From: Asticcacaulis sp. MM231
Lineage (GTDB): Bacteria > Pseudomonadota > Alphaproteobacteria > Caulobacterales > Caulobacteraceae
Reading direction: 5' to 3'
Assembly: GCF_964186625.1 (NCBI RefSeq)
Contig: NZ_OZ075108.1
Location: 2,572,501 to 2,636,500, forward strand
DNA length: 64,000 nucleotides
Part shown: in pieces, positions 19,104 through 28,464 of the stretch
Layout of the letters: the number at the start of each line of letters is the position of its first letter
Position numbering within the stretch: the stretch's first letter is position 1
Made by a program: the position numbers and the translations under genes
Notes under the pieces: generated by a model
Databases searched by the model: none
What the model was told of the DNA's origin: nothing
Seen by the model: only the letters and a program-made list of their open reading frames with translations

Positions 19104-20489
19104 ATGTTGCAAACGCGAAACGACACCGATTCCGCCCGCGCAGACGCGCAAGTCCAGCGCCTTGACGATATTCTGACCGCTGCCCGCAAGGCCGGCGCGG
19201 ATGACTGCGAAGCCGTGTTCGCCGAAAGCCGTTCTTTGTCGGTCGGCATTCGCAAGGGCGAGGTCGAAACCGTCGAGCGCGATGAGAACAGCGATCTGGG
19301 TCTGCGTGTCTTCGTCGGCCGGAAACAGGCGGTCGTCTCGGTTTCCGAATTCTCGAAAGCGACGCTTGATCGCCTGGTCGAGCGTGCCGTCGCCATGGCC
19401 GGCCTGGCACCGGAAGATCCCTATGCCAGCCTGGCCGATCCGGCGCTGCTCTACAAGCCCGCAGCCACAAAGCCGGATTTGCAACTCTTCGACCCGACGC
19501 ACCTGAGCGCCGAAAGCTTGCAACAGCGCGCGCTCGATATCGAAGCCGGCGGACTGGCGGGGGGCAATGACGCGCTGCAAAGCGACGCCGCCAGCACCGG
19601 CTACGTGCAGAACATGTGGTCGATGCTGACCTCCGATGGTTTCCGCGGCACGCATCAGACCAGCCTGTTCTTCCAGTCCGGCCGCTTTATCGCCACGGAT
19701 ACAGACGGCAATATGGAGCGCGATGGCGAAGGCCGCAGCGTCCGTTTTGCCGCTGACCTGCCCGATGTCACCGAGACCGGCCGCATAGCCGCCGAACGCG
19801 CCCTCGCCGCTCTGGGCGCCCGCAAGATCGAGACTCAAAAAGCGGCGGTCCTGTTTGACAAGCGCATCGCCAAGTCACTGATCGGCCAGTTCCTTGGCGC
19901 CATTTCCGGCAGCATGATCGCGCGCGGCTCGTCTTTTTTAAAGGACAAACTGGGCCATCAGCTTTTCGACAGCTCTGTGCAGATCATCGATGATCCGCTG
20001 CGCGTCCGTGGCCTCGGCTCGTGCTTTTTCGATGATGAAGGCGTGGCGGTCAGCCGGCGCGCGATCATCAGGGATGGCGTCCTGTCCGGCTGGCTGCTCA
20101 ACACCGGTGCCGGCAAGCAACTCGGCATGCCCTCGACCGGCCACGCCTCGCGCAGCCTTGCCAGCCCACCGGGCGTCGCTACACACAACATCACGCTGGA
20201 AGCCGGCACGCAGTCGCCGGAAGCCCTTATGCAGTTGGCGGGCAAGGGTGTCGTTGTCACCTCAATGTTCGGCCCCAGCGTCAATAACGAAACGGGCGAC
20301 TGGTCGGCCGGCGCTTCGGGCTTCTGGTTCGAAAACGGCGTCATCGCCTATCCGGTCAATGAAATTACCGTCGCCGGCAATCTGATCGATATCTTCAAGC
20401 GGCTGGTTCCCGCCTCCGATCTGGAGATTCGCGGCACCATGGATACACCAAGCCTGCTCGTCGAAGGCTTGAGCCTTGGGGGCAAATGA
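19104..20489 (+). CDS. pmbA: TldD/PmbA family metallopeptidase-associated protein PmbA
   Basis: The product is about 461 residues from the ATG at 19104; an upstream in-frame start would add 12 residues without a better ribosome-binding site. The sequence has the PmbA hallmarks: an N-terminal domain with FAESRSLSVGIRKGEVE, the RGSSFLKDKLG and ASPPGVATHN segments, and a C-terminal ASGFWFENG followed by PVNEITVAGN. PmbA pairs with TldD, which holds the HExxxH zinc site, to process peptides. It overlaps cysQ by four bases. Confidence 0.93.
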   Translation: MLQTRNDTDSARADAQVQRLDDILTAARKAGADDCEAVFAESRSLSVGIRKGEVETVERDENSDLGLRVFVGRKQAVVSVSEFSKATLDRLVERAVAMAGLAPEDPYASLADPALLYKPAATKPDLQLFDPTHLSAESLQQRALDIEAGGLAGGNDALQSDAASTGYVQNMWSMLTSDGFRGTHQTSLFFQSGRFIATDTDGNMERDGEGRSVRFAADLPDVTETGRIAAERALAALGARKIETQKAAVLFDKRIAKSLIGQFLGAISGSMIARGSSFLKDKLGHQLFDSSVQIIDDPLRVRGLGSCFFDDEGVAVSRRAIIRDGVLSGWLLNTGAGKQLGMPSTGHASRSLASPPGVATHNITLEAGTQSPEALMQLAGKGVVVTSMFGPSVNNETGDWSAGASGFWFENGVIAYPVNEITVAGNLIDIFKRLVPASDLEIRGTMDTPSLLVEGLSLGGK

Positions 20490-21283
20490 TGCGCGATGAT
20501 CACGCCACCGACCTCGAACTGATTATCGACAAGGTGCGTCGTGCGGGGGCGCTTGCCCAGCACCTCAAAGCCAACGGCCTGATCACCAGCTACAAGGCCG
20601 ACGGCTCCATCGTCACCAATGCCGATACCGAGGTCAATCTATGGCTCAAGGAGGCCCTGCTCGCGGCTCGCCCCGATTATGGCTGGCAGAGCGAGGAGGA
20701 AGCCGATAACGCCGAGCGCCTGACCTCCGTGCGCACCTTCGTGCTTGATCCGATCGACGGCACCATGGGCCTGTCGAAGGGCAGCCCGTACTGGACCATC
20801 GCTCTGGCGGTCATCGAGGCCAACCTGCCGGTCGCCGCCGTGGTCTATGCGCCGGATTCGTCTGAAATGTACGCGGCCGCCTATGGCGAAGGCGCATGGC
20901 TCAATGGCCAGCCGATCCGCGCCAGCCAGCGCACACAACTGGAAGATTCCGAAGTGCTCGGCAATTCCCGCCTGTTCGGCAAGGATATATGGCCGGTGCC
21001 GTGGCCGCGTCTCAGCGTCCATTCGCGCCCGTCTGTCGCCTACCGCATGGTGTGCGTCGCCGCCGGCAAGGCGGATTTCACTATCGCGCTTACGCCGAAA
21101 CGTGACTGGGACGTGGCGGCCTCCACCCTGATCGCGCAGGAGGCTGGCGCGATTGTCACAGACCATTTAGGTAATCCTTACGGATTCAATGCTATAGACA
21201 GCCTCAAGCCCTCCCTGATCTGCGCGGGCGCACCGCTTTTCGATGATATCATCCGGCGTTGCGCTCACCTGGAACATCTTTGA
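20486..21283 (+). CDS. cysQ: 3'(2'),5'-bisphosphate nucleotidase CysQ / inositol-phosphatase family
   Basis: 265 residues with the lithium-sensitive phosphatase motifs: an acidic SEEE (about 69-72), DPIDGT at 88-93, and DWDVAA in the C-terminal half, which bind the catalytic magnesium ions. CysQ removes a phosphate from PAP or PAPS in sulfur metabolism; inositol-1-phosphatase is the main alternative. It overlaps pmbA and is followed 18 bases later by a DUF4170 gene, an arrangement consistent with one operon. Confidence 0.85.
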   Translation: MMRDDHATDLELIIDKVRRAGALAQHLKANGLITSYKADGSIVTNADTEVNLWLKEALLAARPDYGWQSEEEADNAERLTSVRTFVLDPIDGTMGLSKGSPYWTIALAVIEANLPVAAVVYAPDSSEMYAAAYGEGAWLNGQPIRASQRTQLEDSEVLGNSRLFGKDIWPVPWPRLSVHSRPSVAYRMVCVAAGKADFTIALTPKRDWDVAASTLIAQEAGAIVTDHLGNPYGFNAIDSLKPSLICAGAPLFDDIIRRCAHLEHL

Positions 21284-21301
21284 TATTTAGCGAGTAAGAT
21301 T

Positions 21302-21532
21302 ATGAGCGACAAACAACTCCTCCACCTCGTCATCGGCGGCGAGCTTTTGAGCCTCGACGGCACCACCTTCAAGGATCTGAAAAAGGTCGAGTTTGTCGGC
21401 GCCTACGCCAACAACACCGAGGCCGTCGCAGCCTGGCGCGCCAAGGCGCAATCGACGGTCGATAACGCGCTGATGCGTTATTTCGTCATCCACGCCCATA
21501 AGCTGATCGATCCGTCGACCGCCGATGCGTAA
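21302..21532 (+). CDS. DUF4170 small conserved protein
   Basis: 76 residues, matching the alphaproteobacterial DUF4170 family (LLHLVIGGEL start, EFVGAYANNTEA, a central MRYFVIHAHKLIDP). The function is unknown. A ribosome-binding-like GAGTAAG precedes the ATG. It is the last gene of the pmbA operon and is followed directly by a strong terminator. Confidence 0.88.
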   Translation: MSDKQLLHLVIGGELLSLDGTTFKDLKKVEFVGAYANNTEAVAAWRAKAQSTVDNALMRYFVIHAHKLIDPSTADA

Positions 21533-21540
21533 ATCAAAAA

Positions 21541-21566
21541 GGCCCGTGAGTTTCACGGGCCTTTTT
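21541..21566 (+). terminator. Rho-independent terminator after DUF4170
   Basis: GGCCCGTGA pairs perfectly with TCACGGGCC across a three-base loop, with an A5 run before and a T run after, so it can also act on the converging phosphatase gene. Confidence 0.92.
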
Positions 21567-21567
21567 C

Positions 21568-22257
21568 CTATTCGCGCTTCAAAAGCTTGTCGGTCAGCAG
21601 CGTGCCCCACCAGCTTGCGTGGAAGGTCGACTTGATCTTGTCGGGATCATAGTCCGGACTCTGGGTCCAGTCATAGAAGCTGATGCCCTTGGGCTCGATG
21701 TCGCGCAGGTAAACCTCGAACACGTAATCTAACACGCCCGTATGGCCGGCCTTCATGTGCAGGGTGCGCAAGCCCAGTTCCTTGGCCGCTTCGCGGATTG
21801 GATCGCCAAGATGGAAGTGGCGATAGAGCACGCTCATCATGCCGGCGCGGTCTGCGCCCGATTTGCAATGCAAAAGCGCCGGATAGTCGATGCGCTCAAA
21901 CAGCGCCTTGGCTTCGCGGAATTCAGCCGCGGTCGGCAAGCTGCGCGAGGTCAGGCCGAAATCTTCCAGCTTGAGCCCCAGCTTTTCGCAGGCGTGTTTT
22001 TCGAGATAATAGAACGAGCCCTTGCCGCCGCGCAGGTTGATCACCGTGCGGATGCCCTCTTTTTTCCACCAGGCCAGTTGAAACGGCCACGGCTGGTTGG
22101 TCCGCACCATGTCCTTGCCGATCCAGTGCGCATTGGTGAAACCAACACGCAGATAGGCGTGATCGGCCCAAAGATAATGCATATAGGTGGTGAAAAGCCC
22201 CCACTTGGTGTCAGTCGGAAACGCCTTTTTGTGGATCTTCTTGGGCAGCAGTTTCAT
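21568..22257 (-). CDS. Tyrosine/dual-specificity phosphatase-like protein (CtpA-like)
   Basis: 229 residues with the cysteine phosphatase signature HCKSGADR (Cys131, Arg137) after a TVINLRGG strand typical of dual-specificity and PTEN-like folds. It lacks a signal peptide but contains Trp-rich segments near the N-terminus. In Caulobacter, a phosphatase of this class named CtpA affects lipid A structure; the present gene is divergent from an MsbA-like/kdtA/lpxK operon, so a lipid A or envelope substrate is plausible, though this is inference. Protein tyrosine or sugar-phosphate substrates are alternatives. Confidence 0.82.
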   Translation of the reverse strand: MKLLPKKIHKKAFPTDTKWGLFTTYMHYLWADHAYLRVGFTNAHWIGKDMVRTNQPWPFQLAWWKKEGIRTVINLRGGKGSFYYLEKHACEKLGLKLEDFGLTSRSLPTAAEFREAKALFERIDYPALLHCKSGADRAGMMSVLYRHFHLGDPIREAAKELGLRTLHMKAGHTGVLDYVFEVYLRDIEPKGISFYDWTQSPDYDPDKIKSTFHASWWGTLLTDKLLKRE

Positions 22258-22328
22258 TTATTCTCTTAGGGCTCAAGCGCCGCCGGCTACGCGCAGCAGA
22301 TAGGTTTCCGGGCGCAGGCAAGCGGTCG

Positions 22329-22356
22329 CTCTTGCCAAAAGCCAAGAGGCTTTTGG
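22329..22356. promoter_or_regulatory. Two mutually exclusive hairpins in the leader region
   Basis: CTCTTG (22329-22334) can pair with CAAGAG (22343-22348). The overlapping CCAAAAGCC (22335-22343) can pair with GGCTTTTGG (22348-22356). Both cannot form together. They lie about 75-100 bases before the ABC transporter gene. No T run follows. A regulatory role is inference. Confidence 0.3.
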
Positions 22357-22428
22357 AGGTGGATTCGGGTGGCTATTAACACATAAACAGGCGACAGGCT
22401 TACAGAATTGACGCATAAACCTATATAA

Positions 22429-24297
22429 ATGCTCAAAAAGCGATTACCAGACCGATTGATGAACCAAGCAAATTCGACCGCCCCAGCAGACCTTAGCGCC
22501 AAAGCGCTGATGGCGCGCGTGTGGGTGCAATATCTTAAGCCCCAACGAGGTTTGCTGGCGATAGCGCTCCTGGGCGCCGTTATCGTCGCCATTGCCACCT
22601 CGATTCTGGCCTGGTGGCTCGGCCCGGCCATTGACCTTCTCTTTCATGCCGCCAGCGCCGAAGCCTCCCTGAAAGTCTTCCCTGTCGATCTGAAAAACTG
22701 GCTGCGCGCACACCCGCTGGTGATCGTGCCAGCCGTGATTATCGTCACCGGCCTGATCCGCTTCTTGGGCCAGCGCGGCCTGACCATGTCCCTCAATCAA
22801 CTCGGTAATCAGCTTGTCGGCAAGATTCAGGGACAACTGTTTTCACGCCTCGTCCGCGCCGATCTCGGCCGTTTGCAACAGGCCCACTCCGGTCAATACC
22901 TGTCGTCGGTGCTGTATGATGCTGATCTGGTGCGCGATGCCGCCTCAACCGGCGTGGTTCAATACGTGCAGGCGAGCCTGATCGTGGTGGGCGGCATCGT
23001 CACCATGCTGATCTATGACTGGCGCATGACCCTGGCTGTTCTGGTCGCTGCCCCCCTCATTAGCCTGGTAATGGGGCGCTACCTCAAGCTGACGCGTAAG
23101 GCGGCGCAGGGCACCATGGCGGAGACCTCGACCCTCTCGACCGCCGTCATGGAAAGCCTCGATGGCGTCAAGATCATCAAGATCAGCAATCAGGAAACCG
23201 CCGAAGAGGCGCGCATCGGCGACGTCATCGCCCGCCGCCAGAACCATATGATCAAGGGCGCCAATGCCCGTTCGATGGCCGCGCCCGCCACCGAAGTGCT
23301 GACGGCCCTGTTGCTGGCGGGTCTTCTGGCCTATGCTGGCTGGCGCGCCCAAAGCGGCGCCATCACCGCCGGGAGCCTCTTCGCCTTCATCACCGCGCTT
23401 GGCACCGCCAGTCAGGCCTTGCGCCAACTGGCCGGTCTGCAAGGCACGTTTACGCAAGGCATGACCGCCGCACGACGTCTCTTCGCCGCGCTCGATATCG
23501 AGCCGGAAATAACTGAGACCGCCAATGCGAAGCCCCTGTCACGCGATTTCAAAACTATCACCTTCGACATGGCGAGCTTCTCCTATGGCGATGCCCCGGT
23601 TTTGCACGCCGTATCTTTTACTGCAAAGGCGGGCGAGAGCATCGCGCTGGTGGGGCCGTCCGGCTCCGGAAAATCAACATTGCTTAATTTGATTCCGCGC
23701 TTCTATGATCTGAGCGACGGCGATATCCGTTTCGACGATGTGAGCCATCGTGACATCGCCCTCTCTTCGCTTCGCGACCAGATAGCACTGGTGACGCAAG
23801 ATCCCTTTCTGTTCGACGACACCATCCGCGCTAATATCGCTTACGGCACTGCCGGCGCCTCGTTGGCGCAAATCGAACAGGCTGCAAAGGACGCCGCTGC
23901 CGATGATTTCATCCGCGCCCTGCCGCAAGGCTACGACACCCGCGTTGGTGAAGCCGGTTCGCGTCTTTCCGGCGGTCAGAAGCAGCGTATCGCCATTGCC
24001 CGCGCTTTCCTGAAAAACGCCCCGCTCCTGCTGCTCGATGAGGCCACTTCGGCACTCGATACCCAATCCGAGATCAAGGTGCAGGAAGCGCTGGAGCGCC
24101 TGATGGCCGGTCGCACGACCTTTATCATCGCGCACCGCCTCTCCACCATCCGCCACGCCGACCAGATTCTGGTACTGGAGGCGGGACAAATCGTCGAACG
24201 CGGCACGCACAGCGTTTTGCTCAACAGCGGCGGGCTTTACGCCACCCTCGCCGCCAGCCAGTTCGGCCAGCCCTACGTCGCGGAGGTGGTCGCGTGA
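22429..24297 (+). CDS. MsbA-like lipid ABC exporter (permease-ATPase fusion)
   Basis: 622 residues: six transmembrane helices in the first 330 residues, then an ABC ATPase with Walker A GPSGSGKST, signature LSGGQKQR, Walker B LLLLDEAT and the H-loop IIAHRLS. A half-transporter of this type homodimerises in the inner membrane. Its operon partners (acyltransferase, kdtA, lpxK) make a lipid A-core flippase role likely. The ATG at 22429 has no clear ribosome-binding site; the next ATG at 22459 would remove ten residues. Its stop overlaps the GTG of the next gene (GTGA). Confidence 0.9.
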   Translation: MLKKRLPDRLMNQANSTAPADLSAKALMARVWVQYLKPQRGLLAIALLGAVIVAIATSILAWWLGPAIDLLFHAASAEASLKVFPVDLKNWLRAHPLVIVPAVIIVTGLIRFLGQRGLTMSLNQLGNQLVGKIQGQLFSRLVRADLGRLQQAHSGQYLSSVLYDADLVRDAASTGVVQYVQASLIVVGGIVTMLIYDWRMTLAVLVAAPLISLVMGRYLKLTRKAAQGTMAETSTLSTAVMESLDGVKIIKISNQETAEEARIGDVIARRQNHMIKGANARSMAAPATEVLTALLLAGLLAYAGWRAQSGAITAGSLFAFITALGTASQALRQLAGLQGTFTQGMTAARRLFAALDIEPEITETANAKPLSRDFKTITFDMASFSYGDAPVLHAVSFTAKAGESIALVGPSGSGKSTLLNLIPRFYDLSDGDIRFDDVSHRDIALSSLRDQIALVTQDPFLFDDTIRANIAYGTAGASLAQIEQAAKDAAADDFIRALPQGYDTRVGEAGSRLSGGQKQRIAIARAFLKNAPLLLLDEATSALDTQSEIKVQEALERLMAGRTTFIIAHRLSTIRHADQILVLEAGQIVERGTHSVLLNSGGLYATLAASQFGQPYVAEVVA

Positions 24298-25010
24298 AAA
24301 AATTGCTGCAATCCGATTTTATGCAAACCCTGATCGCCACGATTATCGTTGGCTATCTCAAATTCTGTTACGCCACCACCACATGGCAGGTCGAGGGGCA
24401 AGACGCCGTCGAAGCCATCTGGGATGGCAAGGGCCCGGTCCTGCTGATGTTCTGGCACGGTCGCCTGCACCTCGGCCACGCCTCATGGCCGCGCGATCGC
24501 GGGCAGCCGGTCTGTGTGCTGGCCTCGATGTCGAAAAGCGGCGATGTCAGCGTCAAGATCAATACGCGCTTCGGCTATCATTCGATCCGCGGTTCCTCGG
24601 CCAAGAAGTCCGACCCGAGCAAGCAAAAAGGCGGCGCCGGCGCTTTCCGCGAACTGATCCGCTGGATACGCGGCGACAAGGAGATCGGCGGGCGCTGCGT
24701 TGCCATGACTCCCGATGGCCCGCGCGGACCGTCGCGCGTCATGACCGAAGGCTCGCTCAAGCTGTCACAGATCAGCCAGGCGCCACTGGTCGTGCTGGGC
24801 CAATCGACCAAGACCTATCTCGAATTCAACACCTGGGACCGGATGCGTGTGCCCCTGCCCTTCACCAAGGGCGCCATGGTATGGGGCGTGCTGCCGCCTG
24901 TGCCGACCGATACGGACGAAGCCGCGTTTGAGGCCTTGCGCCTTGAGGCCGAACAGGCCCTGACCGCCGTCACCGATCATGCCGATGCGCTTCTAGGCCT
25001 GACCTCATGA
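24294..25010 (+). CDS. Lysophospholipid/lauroyl acyltransferase-like protein (DUF374)
   Basis: 238 residues from a GTG. An N-terminal hydrophobic segment precedes FWHGRLHLG and TPDGPRGPSR, the characteristic short motifs of the DUF374 acyltransferase-like family; the FWHGR takes the place of the HxxxxD motif. These genes commonly stand beside kdtA and lpxK and are thought to act in lipid A acylation or phospholipid remodelling. Overlaps of four bases on both sides place it firmly in this operon. Confidence 0.85.
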   Translation: MKKLLQSDFMQTLIATIIVGYLKFCYATTTWQVEGQDAVEAIWDGKGPVLLMFWHGRLHLGHASWPRDRGQPVCVLASMSKSGDVSVKINTRFGYHSIRGSSAKKSDPSKQKGGAGAFRELIRWIRGDKEIGGRCVAMTPDGPRGPSRVMTEGSLKLSQISQAPLVVLGQSTKTYLEFNTWDRMRVPLPFTKGAMVWGVLPPVPTDTDEAAFEALRLEAEQALTAVTDHADALLGLTS

Positions 25011-26279
25011 GCTTTTCGCTGGCCCTCTACCGTCGTTTGATGGGACTAGCCCACGGCATCGCCCCGCGCCTTTTGAAAAACCGTGTGGCGCGTGGCAAGG
25101 AAGACGCCGTGCGTTATACCGAACGTCTCGGTAAGACCGATATGCCGCGTCCTTCCGGAGGAACTCGTATGGTTCCATGGCGTCAGCGTCGGTGAGAGCC
25201 TTTCGGCCCTGCCGGTGATCGTGGTGCTGGCCGCCGAGCGCCCGGACCTCACTATCCTGATCACCACGGCCACCACGACCTCGGCCGATATTCTCGCCAA
25301 GCGCCTGCCCGAAGGCGTCATCCACCAGTTTGCGCCGATCGATACACCGCAGGCGGTCAAGGCCTTCCTCGATCACTGGCGTCCCGATCTGGCCGTCTTC
25401 ATCGAAAGCGACATCTGGCCGATCCAGTTGCGCGAACTAAGCCTGCGCAAGGTGCCGAATGTATTGCTGAGCGCACGCATCACCGAGAAGACCTACAGGG
25501 GCTGGCAGCGTTTCAAGGGCGGGGTCCGCACCCTGCTGAAAGGCTACAGCCTGATCATGGCGCAGGATGCCGACAGCGAGGAACGGCTGGAGGCCATGGG
25601 GGCCATCGTCGGTCCGCGCGCCAATCTCAAATCGGTCGGCGCTGCCCTGCCGGTCGATCAGGCTGCCCTGTCAGAGCTGAAAAAGCTGGTCGGCAAGCAG
25701 TTCACCTATCTGGCGGCCAGCACGCATGCTGGCGAGGACGGCCTGATCGCCAAGACGCTGGAACCGGCGCTATGGGGCGGCGACCTGCTGATTCTGGTTC
25801 CGCGCCATCCCATCCGCGCCGCCGAGATCAGGCTCGATCTCGAAGCCATGGGATTGAAAGTGGCGCAGCGCTCGAAGGCTGAAAAGATCACCGCCAAGAC
25901 CCACGTTTACCTCGCCGATACGCTGGGCGAACTGGGCGTCTTTTTCAGCCTCGCCGGCATCACCATCATGGGCGGCAGCTTTCTGGAAAACATTGGCGGC
26001 CACAATCCGCTCGAAGCCGCGCGGCTCGGTAAGGCGGTCATCACCGGACCGGACATCAGCAACTGGAGCGGCATCTATGCCGACCTGCTCGATGATGATG
26101 CGGGCTTCCGCGTTCAGGGACCGAGCGAACTCGGCTTCCTGCTCAGCCAGTTGCGCCAGCACCCGGAAGTGGTGCGGACCGCCAACGAAAAGGCGCATAT
26201 CGTCAGCAAGCGCGAAGCCAATACGCTTGATACTGTCTGGGCGGCGCTGTCGCCTTTGTTACCCGAACGCACGCCATGA
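25007..26279 (+). CDS. kdtA: 3-deoxy-D-manno-octulosonic acid transferase (frame broken by one base)
   Basis: Also called waaA. It transfers Kdo from CMP-Kdo to the lipid A precursor at the inner membrane. The start overlaps the previous gene (ATGA). The first 50 residues, including a membrane anchor and the ERLGK segment, are in one frame and the rest (VWFHGVSVGESLSALPV, TATTTSADILAKRLP, GGSFLENIGGHNPLE) is in another. Removing one G near 25160 joins PSG to ELVWFHG, giving 423 residues, the usual length. As this gene is normally essential for lipopolysaccharide, a read error is the likely reason for the break. It overlaps lpxK by four bases. Confidence 0.9.
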
Positions 26280-27310
26280 CGATCAAAACGCCGGACTGGT
26301 GGTATAAGAAAAACGCCGCTGGCGCACCGTGGTGGCGCTTTCTCCTGTGGCCTCTGTCCTTGGTATGGCTCGCGATCAATAGGATCAAAAGCGCCACGGC
26401 CAAGCCCTTCCGTTCAAAGCTGTTCGTTATCAGCATCGGAAATGTGACGCTCGGTGGATCGGGCAAGACGCCGATCGCCGGCGAGATTCTCAGCCTGCTG
26501 ACGCCTAAGGCTTACGGTCTGTCGCGCGGTCACGGCGGCACGCTGGCCGGGCCGATCAGGGTCGATCCCACGCTCCATAGCGCAGCAGACGTCGGTGATG
26601 AACCCCTGATGCTGGCGCAGGATCATCCCTTCGTCATCGCCCATGACCGCGCCGCTGGTTTGCGTCTTATTGAAAAGGTGCGCAAGACACCGAAGCCGAT
26701 CATCGCCGTGGTCGATGACGCTCACCAGAACCTGAAAATCGCCAAGGACCTGCATATTCTGATCATCGATGGTGATACGCGCAACGGCGCCTGGCCTTTC
26801 GGCGATAATGGCGTCTGCCCCTATGGCCCGATGCGTGAACCGCTGGCGCAAGGCCTTGAGCGTGCTGACCTCTGCGTGCTGTGGATGCCGGACGATGACG
26901 CCCAGCCCGATCCGGATATGATCGCTCTGCTCGGCGACAAACCGGTCTTCGTCGCCCGCCTGCAAGCCCATGCACCAGCGATCCCCGCACCGGTCTTTGG
27001 CTTTGCCGGCATCGCCAAGCCCTGGAAGTTTGAGGCTACCCTGCAGAGCGAAGGCTATGATATCGCGGGCTTTCGCGGCTTCCCCGACCATGCGTCCCTT
27101 ACCCCCGCCGATCTGACCAGGCTGATGGCTGAGGCCGAAGCCTTGGGCGCCCGGCTCATCACCACGCAAAAGGACTGGATCAAGCTTGATCCTGCCTGGC
27201 GCAGCCGAATCGCCTGCCTGCCGATCCGCGCCAAATTCGACAATGAAGCCGGCCTGCTGGCGTTTCTCGACAACGCTGTCAGAAGTGGCGCGCAGGGTTT
27301 AACTCGGTAA
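26276..27310 (+). CDS. lpxK: Tetraacyldisaccharide 4'-kinase LpxK
   Basis: 344 residues. The N-terminal membrane-associated helix is followed by the P-loop GNVTLGGSGKTP (residues about 55-66) and later GLSRGHGG, DEPLMLA and a VDDAHQN segment in place of the DDGFQ seen in many homologues. LpxK phosphorylates the 4' position of the lipid A disaccharide, supplying the acceptor used by KdtA. It is the last gene of the operon; no strong terminator follows. Confidence 0.93.
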   Translation: MTIKTPDWWYKKNAAGAPWWRFLLWPLSLVWLAINRIKSATAKPFRSKLFVISIGNVTLGGSGKTPIAGEILSLLTPKAYGLSRGHGGTLAGPIRVDPTLHSAADVGDEPLMLAQDHPFVIAHDRAAGLRLIEKVRKTPKPIIAVVDDAHQNLKIAKDLHILIIDGDTRNGAWPFGDNGVCPYGPMREPLAQGLERADLCVLWMPDDDAQPDPDMIALLGDKPVFVARLQAHAPAIPAPVFGFAGIAKPWKFEATLQSEGYDIAGFRGFPDHASLTPADLTRLMAEAEALGARLITTQKDWIKLDPAWRSRIACLPIRAKFDNEAGLLAFLDNAVRSGAQGLTR

Positions 27311-27328
27311 ACCTCGCGGACTACCTTC

Positions 27329-27353
27329 CCCTCATAACAACGATAAATGAGGG
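27329..27353 (+). promoter_or_regulatory. Hairpin occluding the GH5 ribosome-binding site
   Basis: CCCTCAT pairs with ATGAGGG, and the second arm contains the GAGGG ribosome-binding sequence of the glycoside hydrolase at 27363. It could act as a translational control element or be chance. The loop is 11 bases. Confidence 0.3.
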
Positions 27354-27362
27354 AGACGATAT

Positions 27363-28406
27363 ATGTTAAAACCTATGACGGGCCTCCGGCTGGCGCTTGC
27401 CCTGATGGCCGGCCCTTTAGGCCTGGCCTCAGCCGCTCACGCTGAACGCCCCAAGCCCTTTGTTGAGATTTCGGCCGCCGAACAGGTGGCGAAAATGGGC
27501 CCCGGCGTCAACATTATCGGTTATGATCCCTACTGGCAGGACGGTGGCCAAGGCAATTACAAAGAAGAACATTTCAAGGCAATGCACGATGCCGGTTTCG
27601 GTACGATCCGCGTAGTGCTCTTCACCTTCAGCCACATCGGCGCGGACGGCAAGATCGATCCGAAATGGATGACCAAACTCGACTGGGTGGTTGAGATGGG
27701 CAAGAAATACAATCTCACCGTCATCCTCGATGAGCACGACTTCACCGACTGTTCAAAGGACGCCGCGGTCTGCGCCACAACGCTGAAAAACGTCTGGTCG
27801 CAACTGGCGACGCGCTATGCCGACGAGCCCAATACGGTCATTTTCGAACTGCTCAATGAACCGCACGATAAACTCGACGCCGATACCTGGAATGCCCTGT
27901 TCCCTCAGGTCTTGAGCATCGTCCGCGCCAGCAATCCAAAGCGTAACGTGATCATCGGGCCAACGCACTGGAACAGCCGCAACGATCTGGAACTGCTCAA
28001 GCTGCCGCAGGACGACCGGCATATCATCGCCACCTTCCACTATTACGATCCATTCAACTTCACCCATCAGGGTGCTAGCTGGGCACCGCCGGAAATCACC
28101 GCGCTCAAGGATGTGCTGTTCGGTACGCCCGAGCAGATCGCTCAGGTCGGCAAGGATTTCGACGCCGTGAAAGCCTGGTCGGTCGCAAACGATCGCCCGA
28201 TACTGCTTGGTGAATTCGGCGCCTATGACAAGGCGGCCATGAAGGACCGCGTTCTGTGGACCTCGACCGTAGCGCGCGCCGCGGAAAGTCGTGGTTTCGC
28301 CTATGCCTACTGGCAGTTTTCCAGCGACTTCATCGTCTATGATTTCAAGAAGCAGGCCTGGGTCGAACCCATCCTGAAAGCCCTCATCCCCGCTAGCAAA
28401 GAATAG
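27363..28406 (+). CDS. Glycoside hydrolase family 5 (cellulase type), secreted
   Basis: 347 residues with a signal peptide (about 1-27). It has the TIM-barrel GH5 motifs: acid/base Glu166 in ELLNEPH and nucleophile Glu284 in LLGEFGAY, with HYYDPF and HWNSRND between. It should cleave beta-1,4-glucans or mannans in the periplasm or outside the cell. AGGGAG seven bases before the ATG supports the start. It stands alone between lpxK and a small hypothetical gene. Confidence 0.92.
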   Translation: MLKPMTGLRLALALMAGPLGLASAAHAERPKPFVEISAAEQVAKMGPGVNIIGYDPYWQDGGQGNYKEEHFKAMHDAGFGTIRVVLFTFSHIGADGKIDPKWMTKLDWVVEMGKKYNLTVILDEHDFTDCSKDAAVCATTLKNVWSQLATRYADEPNTVIFELLNEPHDKLDADTWNALFPQVLSIVRASNPKRNVIIGPTHWNSRNDLELLKLPQDDRHIIATFHYYDPFNFTHQGASWAPPEITALKDVLFGTPEQIAQVGKDFDAVKAWSVANDRPILLGEFGAYDKAAMKDRVLWTSTVARAAESRGFAYAYWQFSSDFIVYDFKKQAWVEPILKALIPASKE

Positions 28407-28464
28407 TTGTCATGAGTTTTACCCGTAACTGCTTAAGCGACACGTGTAGCCTGACGTCATTGGG

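Noticed and set aside
18921..19838. Minus-strand open frame opposite the start of pmbA
   Set aside because: pmbA is clearly coding in this stretch; the opposite frame has no recognisable domain.
22408..22430. TTGACG followed by TATATAA as a promoter of the lipid exporter
   Set aside because: The spacing between the two elements is only about ten bases, too short for a standard promoter, and the second element overlaps the start codon.
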